DNA of 23,961 bases from Gemmatimonadota bacterium. Lineage in GTDB: Bacteria; Latescibacterota; UBA2968. Location of the stretch: contig PAXL01000017.1 of the NCBI GenBank assembly GCA_002714465.1, positions 67,026 through 90,986 of the forward strand, read 5' to 3'. Positions 14,832 through 21,716 of this stretch are shown one piece after another. The first letter of the stretch is position 1; each line of letters begins with the position of its first letter. The translations under genes were made by a program, and so were the position numbers. Under the pieces are notes generated by a model that was not told where the DNA came from, made no database searches, and was given only the letters and a program-made list of their open reading frames with translations.

Positions 14832-15838
14832 CTCTGTACCATAGCCTTGAGATCCACGACGGTCCCACCGTTCGCAGCAGACTCGTTTGCTCCGAGCACG
14901 GCAGCCAGGCTGTTGAGACCGTCACGATACGGGCTCTTTACCTTTTCCGGATCCTTCTCTCGAACCGCTTCGATGAACGCTCTGGCCTGCTTCTCAAACG
15001 CTACATCCCCCGTCTCGGCCTTCCCGACGGGCTCGTCGTTCTCCGTCGCCTGACTCGTGTTCCAGGTGATCATGGAATCGTCCGAAACGACTAGGATCTC
15101 ACGTCGGGACACGCTCACATTCGTCAGAACGCGGCTTGTCGTGGCGTTCGCTGTCACGCCACTTTCGAACATCAGGTTCACATTGTAGACGTGTGGTAGA
15201 TCCATCGGCGCCGGTCCCTCACCCGGCTTGCGATCGACATAGAATGCTGAAACGGTCGCGATGTCTCCGAAAAAGTATCTGAGCAGATCAACGTAATGAA
15301 TCGTGTTCTCCACAAACGTTCCCCCACAGAGATCCATCCGGCTCGTCCAGAACCTAGCCGGCTTCCCCGTATAGAATAGCTGGATCTGAGCGTGTCTGGG
15401 CGTTCTCTCTTTCAGCAGCTCAACAACCGTTTCCGAGGACACGTAGTATCGACTCATGAACCCGACCTGCGACACGATCCCGCTGTCCGCGATCACCTGG
15501 TCAAACTTCACCGCTTCATCTATATCCAGTGTCTGCGGCTTCTCTATAAAGATCGCGATTCCCCTTTCCGCGCAGATCAGCTCGACATCTTCGTGCAGCG
15601 TTGGCGGGATACAAAGGTAGACCGCATCGAGCTCCTCCTTGTCAAACATCTCGCGATGATCGGTGTAGACATTCTCGACGCCGTACGTTTCAGCCTGCTC
15701 CTCTGCAGAATGTTCGTTCACGTCGCAGAACGCTTGCAGCACGACCTCGCCTTCCGTCGCCAACTCTCCGAGCGGCGGAAGATGCGAATGGATAGCGATG
15801 TGTCCGATACCGATGAAGCCGACTCTGACAGGGTTCAA
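14828..15838 (-). CDS. Gfo/Idh/MocA family oxidoreductase (copy 2)
   Basis: NAD(P)-dependent sugar dehydrogenase family, 336 aa, cytoplasmic. VRVGFIGIGHIAIHSHLPP is the Rossmann loop (Gly10, Gly12), FIEKPQTLD carries Glu99-Lys100-Pro101, and GGTFVENTIHYVDLLRYFFGD is the catalytic helix with the conserved His. The start is a TTG at 15838 whose TTGA overlaps the stop of the aldo/keto reductase, with GAGGCG seven bases before it. Its neighbours (aldo/keto reductase before, small protein and amidase after) suggest redox chemistry on a sugar or sugar amide. The substrate is not readable. Confidence 0.92.
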   Translation of the reverse strand: MNPVRVGFIGIGHIAIHSHLPPLGELATEGEVVLQAFCDVNEHSAEEQAETYGVENVYTDHREMFDKEELDAVYLCIPPTLHEDVELICAERGIAIFIEKPQTLDIDEAVKFDQVIADSGIVSQVGFMSRYYVSSETVVELLKERTPRHAQIQLFYTGKPARFWTSRMDLCGGTFVENTIHYVDLLRYFFGDIATVSAFYVDRKPGEGPAPMDLPHVYNVNLMFESGVTANATTSRVLTNVSVSRREILVVSDDSMITWNTSQATENDEPVGKAETGDVAFEKQARAFIEAVREKDPEKVKSPYRDGLNSLAAVLGANESAANGGTVVDLKAMVQR

Positions 15839-16734
15839 TGCAACGCCTCGATTTCTCTAATCAGTCCTTCATCAAGATGCTGTCCGTCAGACACGGAGGC
15901 CGAAACTTCGAGCTCGGCGATATCCGAAACGCCGCTCAGGATCATCGTCACGTTCGGATCCGACAGCAAATAACGCAGACTAAGCCGTTCGACAGGCTCA
16001 TTCATGCCCGCCAACAGGGACTCCACCTTCTCAAGCCGATCGTAGTGCTCGGCAAACCGCCCCTTATCAATCCAGTGGTCTCGTTTAGATCCCAGCAGTC
16101 CCCCGTGCAACGGCGACGCACAGATCACCGCGACCTGTTGCTCCAATGCGGTGGGAACGAGCTCCTCGCGCGCTTCTCGTGTCAGAAGGTCGTATTTGAG
16201 GAAGGTGATCACCGAGACGAATTCGTCCGTCTCGCGAAACACCCTCGACATCAGTCCCAGATCCGATCCCGTGAGCCCGATGTGGTCCGCTATGCCCTGC
16301 TCGCGAATATCAATCAGAGTCTCAAGCGTGCGACCGGCGCTCATGATCCCATCCCAACCAGCTTGCTCCGCCTCGTGAATCTGGATCAGGTTAACGTGGT
16401 CGCGCCCCAGCCGTTCCAAACTCGCGTCTAGTCCTCTCCATACACTATCGCGCGTGTAGTCGAACGGTTCCGGGTGGTATCCGACTTTCGTAGCCAGGTA
16501 ATACGGCTCCATCACACCCTTGAGTGCCGTGCCGAGTATCTCCTCACTGCGTCCTTTCCCATAAAGGGGCGCAGTATCGAAGTAGTTGACCCCGAGCTCC
16601 AGAGCTCGCTCGACGACGGACACACCGTGAGAAACGGGGAGCAGACCCATCTCAGGGCGCCCGTAGAACCAACTGCCACCCATCCCAATTTCGCTGACCT
16701 GCCAGCCTGTTTTCCCGAAAGTTCGATACTCCAT
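15835..16734 (-). CDS. Aldo/keto reductase
   Basis: NAD(P)H-dependent (beta/alpha)8 oxidoreductase, 299 aa, cytoplasmic. The catalytic tetrad is readable: Asp53 and Tyr58 in YFDTAPLYGKGRSEE, Lys83 in ATKVGY, His120 in IQIHEAE. The N-terminus MEYRTFGKTGWQVSEIGMG is standard. The frame is open further upstream to 16851, but ATG 16734 is preferred because GAGG lies five bases before it and the extra residues are unrelated to the family. The upstream GT2 stop lies 7 bp away. The DTAPLYG and HEAE variants put it near the sugar (L-fucose/D-threo-aldose) dehydrogenase-like group. Substrate inferred as a sugar. Confidence 0.92.
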   Translation of the reverse strand: MEYRTFGKTGWQVSEIGMGGSWFYGRPEMGLLPVSHGVSVVERALELGVNYFDTAPLYGKGRSEEILGTALKGVMEPYYLATKVGYHPEPFDYTRDSVWRGLDASLERLGRDHVNLIQIHEAEQAGWDGIMSAGRTLETLIDIREQGIADHIGLTGSDLGLMSRVFRETDEFVSVITFLKYDLLTREAREELVPTALEQQVAVICASPLHGGLLGSKRDHWIDKGRFAEHYDRLEKVESLLAGMNEPVERLSLRYLLSDPNVTMILSGVSDIAELEVSASVSDGQHLDEGLIREIEALH

Positions 16735-16741
16735 CACATCC

Positions 16742-17443
16742 TCAACGAACGTTGCGATACCAGTTGGCGAGCTGCTCGTCGGAAACCGACATCGAGTAGA
16801 GCAGGCGAAGAATCCACATTCGCAGCACCGTCCGGAAGACGCCCCACTCACGCCAACGCCTTGCGGAGCTCATAACGACCGTTCTAGTCATGCCGAATCG
16901 ACCGACTCGACAGACTTTATCGCAGAACTCTGAATCTTCGAAAATGAGGCGGGAGGGATAACCACCAATCCTGTCGAAAACCGATCGGCGAACAAAGATT
17001 GCCTGGTCTCCGTAGGTGATGCCTAGAAGACGAGATCGAAGTGTACTGAAAAAAGCAATCAGCCGAAAGCAGAGCGTCCGTTCATCGATCCCGAGCCGGA
17101 ACCTGCCACCCGCGAATGAACTCTCGCTCAACACCTCAGCCACATCGTCCTGCCACGTCGACGGCAGAATGCAATCGGCGTGGAGAAACACCAGGACCTC
17201 TGCTGTCGCCAACTCGGTGCCCGCATTCAGCTGGCAGAATCGACCCTTGGCCTCCGAGTGCACGAGTAAGGCTCCCGTGGCTTCCACGCTCGTCTGCGTA
17301 CCATCGTGGCTCCCGCCGTCGACCACGATGACCTGGACATCCTTGAGACCCAAGAATTGGTCCAGACAAGCCTGGATCGTCTCTCTTTCGTTGAGCACCG
17401 GAATGATCACGGAAACTGCAGGCTGTGCTTCGGATGCTGTCAC
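16742..17443 (-). CDS. Family 2 glycosyltransferase, TIGR04283 type
   Basis: GT-A fold glycosyltransferase of the 'rSAM/selenodomain-associated transferase 2' group (TIGR04283). Marks: VSVIIPVLNERETI at 11-24, VIVVDGGSHDGT at 38-49, GRFCQLNAG, the DxD-like FLHADCILP near 86-94, YGDQAIFVRR, FEDSEFCDKV and the closing TSARRW-like SSARRWREWGVFRTVL. 233 aa. GTG 17443 overlaps the stop of the CDP-alcohol transferase gene (GTGA), a sign of translational coupling. This group is reported next to radical-SAM proteins in arsenosugar-like clusters, but no radical-SAM gene is in this window. Acceptor unknown; the lipid-linked neighbour suggests a membrane or lipid substrate. Confidence 0.88.
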   Translation of the reverse strand: MTASEAQPAVSVIIPVLNERETIQACLDQFLGLKDVQVIVVDGGSHDGTQTSVEATGALLVHSEAKGRFCQLNAGTELATAEVLVFLHADCILPSTWQDDVAEVLSESSFAGGRFRLGIDERTLCFRLIAFFSTLRSRLLGITYGDQAIFVRRSVFDRIGGYPSRLIFEDSEFCDKVCRVGRFGMTRTVVMSSARRWREWGVFRTVLRMWILRLLYSMSVSDEQLANWYRNVR

Positions 17444-18027
17444 TCTGAGGCTTCGGGTGTCCGGCGCCTATAACGCAGTCCGTAGCTGATGGCGGAAGCC
17501 GCGATCAGGAACCCGGCGAGTGGCAGGAGAATCGGCTTGGGCGGATCGAATCCCATCGCAAAGGTCAGAAGCAGCGCCGCCATCACACACGTCGTAGCCT
17601 TCCCCCAGACGTTCGCCGAAGGCACTTCCTTGATCTTGGACGTCAGAAGGATCCCGCCGATCACAATCAGGACATCGCGGCCGATCACTGCGGCGGCGAC
17701 CCAGACCGGGAGGCCTTTGAGATAGACGAGCATTGCGGCGATCGAACCGATTGCCAGCTTGTCTGCCGCCGGATCGATGATTTTGCCCCACACGGTCACC
17801 TCGTCGCGAGCTCGGGCGAGCGTGCCGTCGAGAATATCGGACACTACCATGGCAATAACGATCCAAAACACATACCAGCGATAGTCGGGTCCGAGCCAAA
17901 GACAGTAGAACGTCGGGAAGACCAGTATCACGCGAAGCATGCTAAACGCGTTCGACACCGTCCAGAACGTTCCCCTGTCGAGACCGGCAATCCCCTTTTC
18001 AGAGGTCGGATTCTCTTCTGCGCTCAC
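17440..18027 (-). CDS. CDP-alcohol phosphatidyltransferase (PgsA-like)
   Basis: Integral membrane enzyme that moves a phosphatidyl (or other phospho-alcohol) group from CDP to an alcohol. The signature D(I)(L)DG(x2)AR(x8)G(x3)D(x3)D is complete: Asp64, Asp67, Gly68, Ala71-Arg72, Gly81, Asp85, Asp89. About five to six hydrophobic helices. 195 aa is the size of PgsA (phosphatidylglycerophosphate synthase). GTG 18027 has AGGAG six bases upstream. First gene of the long run that ends at 10667. Since it is coupled to a GT2 gene, it may be a housekeeping pgsA or a dedicated transferase for a glycolipid; the sequence does not decide this. Confidence 0.91.
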   Translation of the reverse strand: MSAEENPTSEKGIAGLDRGTFWTVSNAFSMLRVILVFPTFYCLWLGPDYRWYVFWIVIAMVVSDILDGTLARARDEVTVWGKIIDPAADKLAIGSIAAMLVYLKGLPVWVAAAVIGRDVLIVIGGILLTSKIKEVPSANVWGKATTCVMAALLLTFAMGFDPPKPILLPLAGFLIAASAISYGLRYRRRTPEASE

Positions 18028-18086
18028 TCAGAACTCCTGTGTCTGTCCAGTATCGGAGGCCCGCTTGGCGAGGCCGAGCACCCACA

Positions 18087-18379
18087 TCATTCGCGAAACG
18101 TCGATTCCCGGCACGCTGTGGGCGGCTTATCCTTCACGATCGACGCAACAAAGAGACCCTCTTTCGGCTTAAAGGAAACGTCCTCTCCGTCGATAGACAG
18201 GCGGTTCTGTTCGATCAGCATCGAGCCCTCGGACCCAGCGATCAGTTTAGCCTGACGAACATCCTGCGACCTCAGAGAAAACAACACCGAAGAAACTTTG
18301 CCGTCTTCGAGTATAAGCTCGATCCAGCCAACCGCAGCCGTGTCTCGTCTCAGGGCCGCTGCGGCTTACCCTTAGCCAT
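18087..18379 (-). pseudogene. Decayed ORF of unknown family in a 490-bp gap
   Basis: The gap 18028-18519 holds no intact gene. An ATG at 18379 has a strong GGAGGGG nine bases upstream, but the frame stops after nine codons (MAKGKPQRP). Other frames continue: PETRHGCGW in one, then a long third frame with GWIELILEDGKVSSVLF, IAGSEGSMLIEQNRLSIDGE and EGLFVASIVKD up to the stop at 18087. Reading a single protein needs two frame changes. The IAGSEGS...NRLSIDG stretch faintly resembles the C-terminal domain of Gfo/Idh/MocA proteins, though I cannot confirm that. It could instead be an intact small ORF starting at an internal GTG at 18287 (66 aa). I favour a decayed gene. Confidence 0.4.
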
Positions 18380-18388
18380 TCTCTGGAG

Positions 18389-18395
18389 CCCCTCC
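18389..18395 (-). promoter_or_regulatory. Strong Shine-Dalgarno left in front of the decayed ORF
   Basis: Minus strand GGAGGGG, nine bases before ATG 18379. It is one of the best ribosome sites in the window, yet leads only a nine-codon frame, which supports former gene content. Confidence 0.4.
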
Positions 18396-18477
18396 AAGAC
18401 CGGAGGTAAACCAGACCAATACATCTTCATGTGCCAACAAACCCAAGCCTTAGCAACAGCGTGTATTACCAATGCCT

Positions 18478-18519
18478 TTGGGTTCCTTCGTGTCTTTGTG
18501 TTGCTCCTGCCTTTAGTTC
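18478..18519. repeat. Degenerate CTTCGTGTCTTTGTG intergenic motif
   Basis: Plus strand 18485-18500 reads CCTTCGTGTCTTTGTG between TTGGGTT and TTGCTCCTGCC. Reverse-complemented it is of the ACACAAAGACACGAAGG type. Similar motifs occur at 5974-5998, 19316-19337 and 20416-20450, all in gene gaps. I recall such motifs as dispersed intergenic repeats in several environmental phyla; origin unknown. Confidence 0.4.
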
Positions 18520-19248
18520 TCACGAAAGAAGCAGCCTGATCCCAACACCAACGACAATCAACAGAATCAACCGATGAAACCAGATCCGCGGGAGCTTGTG
18601 GTTCAGTATAATACCAACAACCGCTCCCACCGCGAGGGCGGGAAGCATCTTGAGCGAGATGAGCAGCGAGTTCCCATTGATCAGACCAAGCCCCACGTAA
18701 GGTACGCTCTTAAATATGTTCAGTATGACCCCAATTAGGAAAGCCGTCGCGACGAACACGCGCCCCGCAAGCCGGAGCGGCGCTAGGTAGAGCATCATCA
18801 CGACCCCGCCTGCGTGAAGCAGCACCGACACGATACCTGTTGCGATTCCGATGAGAAGACTGCCGAACGAGGTCGTCGTCTGCAGCCTCGCCTGCAGAGA
18901 TCCACCAAACGCTTGAAGCAGGGCGTAGGAGAGAGCCATCCCGCCGATCATTCTCCGAAACATTTCCTCAGGAATCAGATTCAACAGAATCGCCCCGATC
19001 GCGATCCCGGTAACGCATCCGGGTATGATCGCTTTCACTAGGTGCCATTCCCACCTTCCCCAGTAGTATCGGACCGAAATCAGGTCAGCTGACAGGGTAA
19101 GTGGCAGGATAACACCGAGCGCCTGTTTTGCCGGAATCGTGAGTGCGAGTACGGGAGCCGCCACGACGCCCACCCCGCCCCCGAAACCGGCGCGCATCAT
19201 TCCGGTCAACAGGCCGGCAGAAATCATGAGAAGTTCGTCTATTGTCAT
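18520..19248 (-). CDS. TauE/SafE family permease
   Basis: Inner-membrane protein of the sulfite exporter TauE/SafE (DUF81) family, 242 aa with about seven to eight helices. The two family repeats start with GLLTGMMRAGFGGGVGVVAAPVLAL (near 13-37) and GIATGIVSVLLHAGGVVMMLYL (near 135-156). The glycine-rich G-x-x-GGG element is typical. It exports or imports small organic or sulfur anions in characterised cases; the substrate here is unknown. I chose ATG 19248, the codon after an in-frame TTG at 19251. It follows an EamA gene 114 bp upstream on the same strand. A sulfatase lies in the window but 9 kb away, so I infer no functional link. Confidence 0.9.
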   Translation of the reverse strand: MTIDELLMISAGLLTGMMRAGFGGGVGVVAAPVLALTIPAKQALGVILPLTLSADLISVRYYWGRWEWHLVKAIIPGCVTGIAIGAILLNLIPEEMFRRMIGGMALSYALLQAFGGSLQARLQTTTSFGSLLIGIATGIVSVLLHAGGVVMMLYLAPLRLAGRVFVATAFLIGVILNIFKSVPYVGLGLINGNSLLISLKMLPALAVGAVVGIILNHKLPRIWFHRLILLIVVGVGIRLLLS

Positions 19249-19251
19249 CAA

Positions 19252-19361
19252 TACAATAGTAGCCGTGTACGTTGCTGGTCAGGATTCAGGGCGAAACCAG
19301 GACTAAGGCGAACCCGAAACCACAGAAGCAGAACACGCACCGACAGCACTTCCTCCGATCA
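19252..19361. repeat. Spacer with degenerate AACCACAGAAGCAGAACACG motif
   Basis: Short gap between two minus-strand permease genes, with no gene. At 19316-19337 the plus strand carries GAAACCACAGAAGCAGAACACG, of the same degenerate class as the motifs in the other gaps. Confidence 0.3.
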
Positions 19362-20201
19362 TTAGAGATTCACGAAGATCAGGCCGAACATGGCGGTCGC
19401 CATTCCTACGATCGTGCGGTTGTGGAACCGTTCATCCCATACCCAGACAGCGAACAGCGTGTTCAGAACGAGTCCGGCAGACGCCTGAATCGGAAAAACG
19501 ACAATACCTGCAAGCTGTTCTAGAGCGACGAGATAGCTGACGATGCTGACCACGTTCACGAGGCCAAGCACTACACCATTCCGGAATCCCGTCAGGTTCT
19601 GACGCCAGCCCGGCCAGATGAACACGAACGCGCCGAGTAGGCCCGCCACTCCGAAGAGTACACCGATATAGGTCGTCTGAACGTCCGGGAGGTTCGCTTC
19701 AACAAACGCCTTTGAGGCGGTATTCGCGATTCCCATACCGACGAACAACAGAACCATGAGGAAGAGAAAACTCAACGAGACCGGTTGTGAATGGTGCGAT
19801 TGCTTGAGACCGATCAGAGGGAGAGACACAACGCACGCCACAATCCCGATGATCTGGTATACGGTCGGGGCTTCCCCCCAAGCGAACACAGAGGCAAGGA
19901 CCGGTATCACAACGGACAGACGAAGGATGGCTGTCGCAATCGCCATACCGCTGACGGACATCGATGTGCACAGAAGATAGTAGGTTCCGATGAAGCAGAT
20001 TCCCTGGACGGACCCCCAGAACAGCGTCGGCCCGGATAGGGACAGATTCCCTTGTACATAGCTGAGGAGGAAGCAGACGGGTGCGGCCACGAAGTAGTTC
20101 ACGACCGCAACCAACATCACGTTGCACTTTTTCACCTGAGCCGAGCGGATGACGTGAAAGAAGGCCACGGTGAAGAGGACGTTCACAACAAGTGCGATCA
20201 T
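19362..20201 (-). CDS. EamA/DMT-superfamily permease (second copy)
   Basis: A 279-aa inner-membrane permease with about ten helices in two EamA halves (roughly 1-130 and 145-275). It starts at ATG 20201 directly in helix 1 (MIALVVNVLFTVAFFHVIR). Marks: GTYYLLCTSMSVSGMAIATAILRLSVVIPVLASVFAWGE ends the first half with the conserved Glu, and VWVWDERFHNRTIVGMATAMFGL ends the second with DER. It is only distantly similar to the copy at 5060-5965, so not a recent duplicate. It is divergent from the racemase-like gene. Substrate unknown. Confidence 0.88.
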   Translation of the reverse strand: MIALVVNVLFTVAFFHVIRSAQVKKCNVMLVAVVNYFVAAPVCFLLSYVQGNLSLSGPTLFWGSVQGICFIGTYYLLCTSMSVSGMAIATAILRLSVVIPVLASVFAWGEAPTVYQIIGIVACVVSLPLIGLKQSHHSQPVSLSFLFLMVLLFVGMGIANTASKAFVEANLPDVQTTYIGVLFGVAGLLGAFVFIWPGWRQNLTGFRNGVVLGLVNVVSIVSYLVALEQLAGIVVFPIQASAGLVLNTLFAVWVWDERFHNRTIVGMATAMFGLIFVNL

Positions 20202-20476
20202 GGATCAGCCATCACTTTACAAGAGAAATCGACATGATCCAGTTGCATGAACGGACCGAGAGCGAGCTGAATATACATCGCTCGGTGGGTCGGGCCAAAA
20301 ATCCTGCAAGCTTGACCGCGACATGGACGCTGCCTACCTTCTTCGACGCCGTAAATGCGAATTCAGCGGTTCCGAAGGCTCTCGTACCTCGGTGTCCTAT
20401 TCGAGTCCGTATATCCTTCGCTTCTTCGTGGAAGGTTCTCTGTGTCTTGGAAGTTGCTCTGGACTTTGAACCAATA
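20202..20476. other. Divergent spacer with an imperfect palindrome and degenerate repeat; no gene
   Basis: The plus-strand frame is open through this spacer into the racemase-like gene, but the translated residues have no racemase character, so I treat it as non-coding. At 20255-20286 ACCG(AG)AGCGA, a 12-base loop and TCGCTCGGT form an imperfect palindrome that could be an operator. At 20416-20450 CCTTCGCTTCTTCGTGG and TTCTCTGTGTCTTGG belong to the degenerate intergenic motif class. Confidence 0.4.
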
Positions 20477-21139
20477 GTGGGCGCACATAAACTCACATTG
20501 CTGCACACGGCGGCTGCGAATGTCGCCCCCTTCGAAACCCTCGGCCAGGAACTGGCGCCTGACATCCCGCTTCAACACGTCGTCGATGACAGCCTGCTGA
20601 GCGAAGCACGAGAGAGAGGCGGGGTGACACCCGATCTAAACCGGCGCGTCACGACCGCGGTGTTGAACGCGATCGACGGCGGCGCAAAGGCCTTGCTCTG
20701 CACTTGTTCTTCGATCGGACCATGTGTGGAAGTGGCGAGACCGTTCACGGACCGCCCCGTTATGCGGGTCGACGACCCGATGGCGGAAGAGACGGTCCAA
20801 GCAGGGTCTCGCATCGCTGTGGCGGCGACACTGCAGTCGACGCTCGTCCCAACGATCGAGATTGTCAAGCGAGCAGCCGAGCGGAACGACAAGCAGATAG
20901 AGCTGATAGAGATTCTTTGCGACTCCGCCTGGGCCGCGTTCGCAGCGGGAGACCAAGACGGATACAACAACGAGATCGTCAAGTCGCTCGAACCCGCTGC
21001 AGCCGATGTGGATGTAATCGTACTGGCGCAGGCTTCGATGGCAGGCGCCGCCGACCGACTGAACTCGGACATACCCTTACTGACAAGCCCTCGATCGGGA
21101 TTTCAGGCAGCAATAGCAACTTTCAGAGCAACTATCTAG
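20477..21139 (+). CDS. Aspartate/glutamate racemase family protein
   Basis: About 220 aa of the Asp/Glu/hydantoin racemase fold; cytoplasmic. It reads KLTLLHTAAANVAPFE at the start, then GGAKALLCTCSSIGPCVE with the first catalytic Cys (Cys75 or Cys77), RVDDPMAEE, GSRIAVAATLQSTLVPT, and the closing VDVIVLAQASMAGAAD. Classical members have a second Cys in the last motif; here the position is Ala (AQASM). Another Cys (Cys148, LCDSAW) is nearby. The frame is open upstream to 20192, but I start at GTG 20477, where the fold begins; the ribosome site is weak, so the start is uncertain. The YkgJ-type gene follows 24 bp later on the same strand. Function may not be amino-acid racemisation. Confidence 0.8.
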   Translation: MGAHKLTLLHTAAANVAPFETLGQELAPDIPLQHVVDDSLLSEARERGGVTPDLNRRVTTAVLNAIDGGAKALLCTCSSIGPCVEVARPFTDRPVMRVDDPMAEETVQAGSRIAVAATLQSTLVPTIEIVKRAAERNDKQIELIEILCDSAWAAFAAGDQDGYNNEIVKSLEPAAADVDVIVLAQASMAGAADRLNSDIPLLTSPRSGFQAAIATFRATI

Positions 21140-21163
21140 CTTGCATCAGACAGGGAGAGGACG

Positions 21164-21706
21164 ATGGGGAAGGAGTGGGAGAAGTATCTGAACTTTCGGT
21201 GTACATGCTGCGGGAACTGCTGCCGCGAACCGATCGTGTTGATCACCGACGCCGACATACGCCGCATCCAGAAACTGACAGGGCAGAAATCGGAAAAGAT
21301 CGCCACGTTCTACGCTCAGTCGGAGATCGAATGGGGTCTTGACAACCCGGGCTGGATCAAGCTCGATGGCGAGTGGCGAATAATGGGTCTCGTGCGGAAG
21401 GAAGACGGCTGTCAGTATCTGCAGGAGGACGATTTGTGCGGTATCTACGAGAACAGACCCGTTGCGTGTCGCCGATACCCCTTCGATGTCGAACTTGGTG
21501 AGAATAACGAGTTGACGTTGCTCGGCATCAACGATTCTGTAGAGTGTCCATACGAGCTCGACAGCAAGTACGAGAAGAAGCAGATTGAGGAGCTCGTCAA
21601 GTGGGAGGACGAGGAGGAGCAACCCTACTTCAAGCTCGTCGAGACCTGGAATAAAAAGAAGAAATCAGGTGGCGCCGCGAAGTTCTTCGACCACATCAAA
21701 GTCTAG
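21164..21706 (+). CDS. YkgJ family cysteine-cluster protein
   Basis: Likely metal- or Fe-S-cluster-binding protein of the YkgJ/FliB-like CxxCxxxCC family, 180 aa, cytoplasmic. Cysteines at 13, 15, 16, 19 and 20 in FRCTCCGNCC, then Cys83 (DGCQYL), Cys92 (DLCGIY), Cys102 (RPVACRRYPFDVE) and Cys128 (VECPYE). The motif CxYL...C.IYENRP.ACR.YPF is the family's core. Start ATG 21164 has AGGGAGAGGACG before it. The C-terminus is a lysine-rich tail with a K-K-K-K run. It follows the racemase-like gene by 24 bp and is probably cotranscribed. It converges on the GT4 gene with only 10 bp between stops. Function of the family is unknown. Confidence 0.9.
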   Translation: MGKEWEKYLNFRCTCCGNCCREPIVLITDADIRRIQKLTGQKSEKIATFYAQSEIEWGLDNPGWIKLDGEWRIMGLVRKEDGCQYLQEDDLCGIYENRPVACRRYPFDVELGENNELTLLGINDSVECPYELDSKYEKKQIEELVKWEDEEEQPYFKLVETWNKKKKSGGAAKFFDHIKV

Positions 21707-21716
21707 GGACTGCGGT

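Noticed and set aside
20192..20476. N-terminal 95-residue extension of the racemase-like protein
   Set aside because: The residues have no family character and translate an intergenic repeat motif; the fold starts at GTG 20477.
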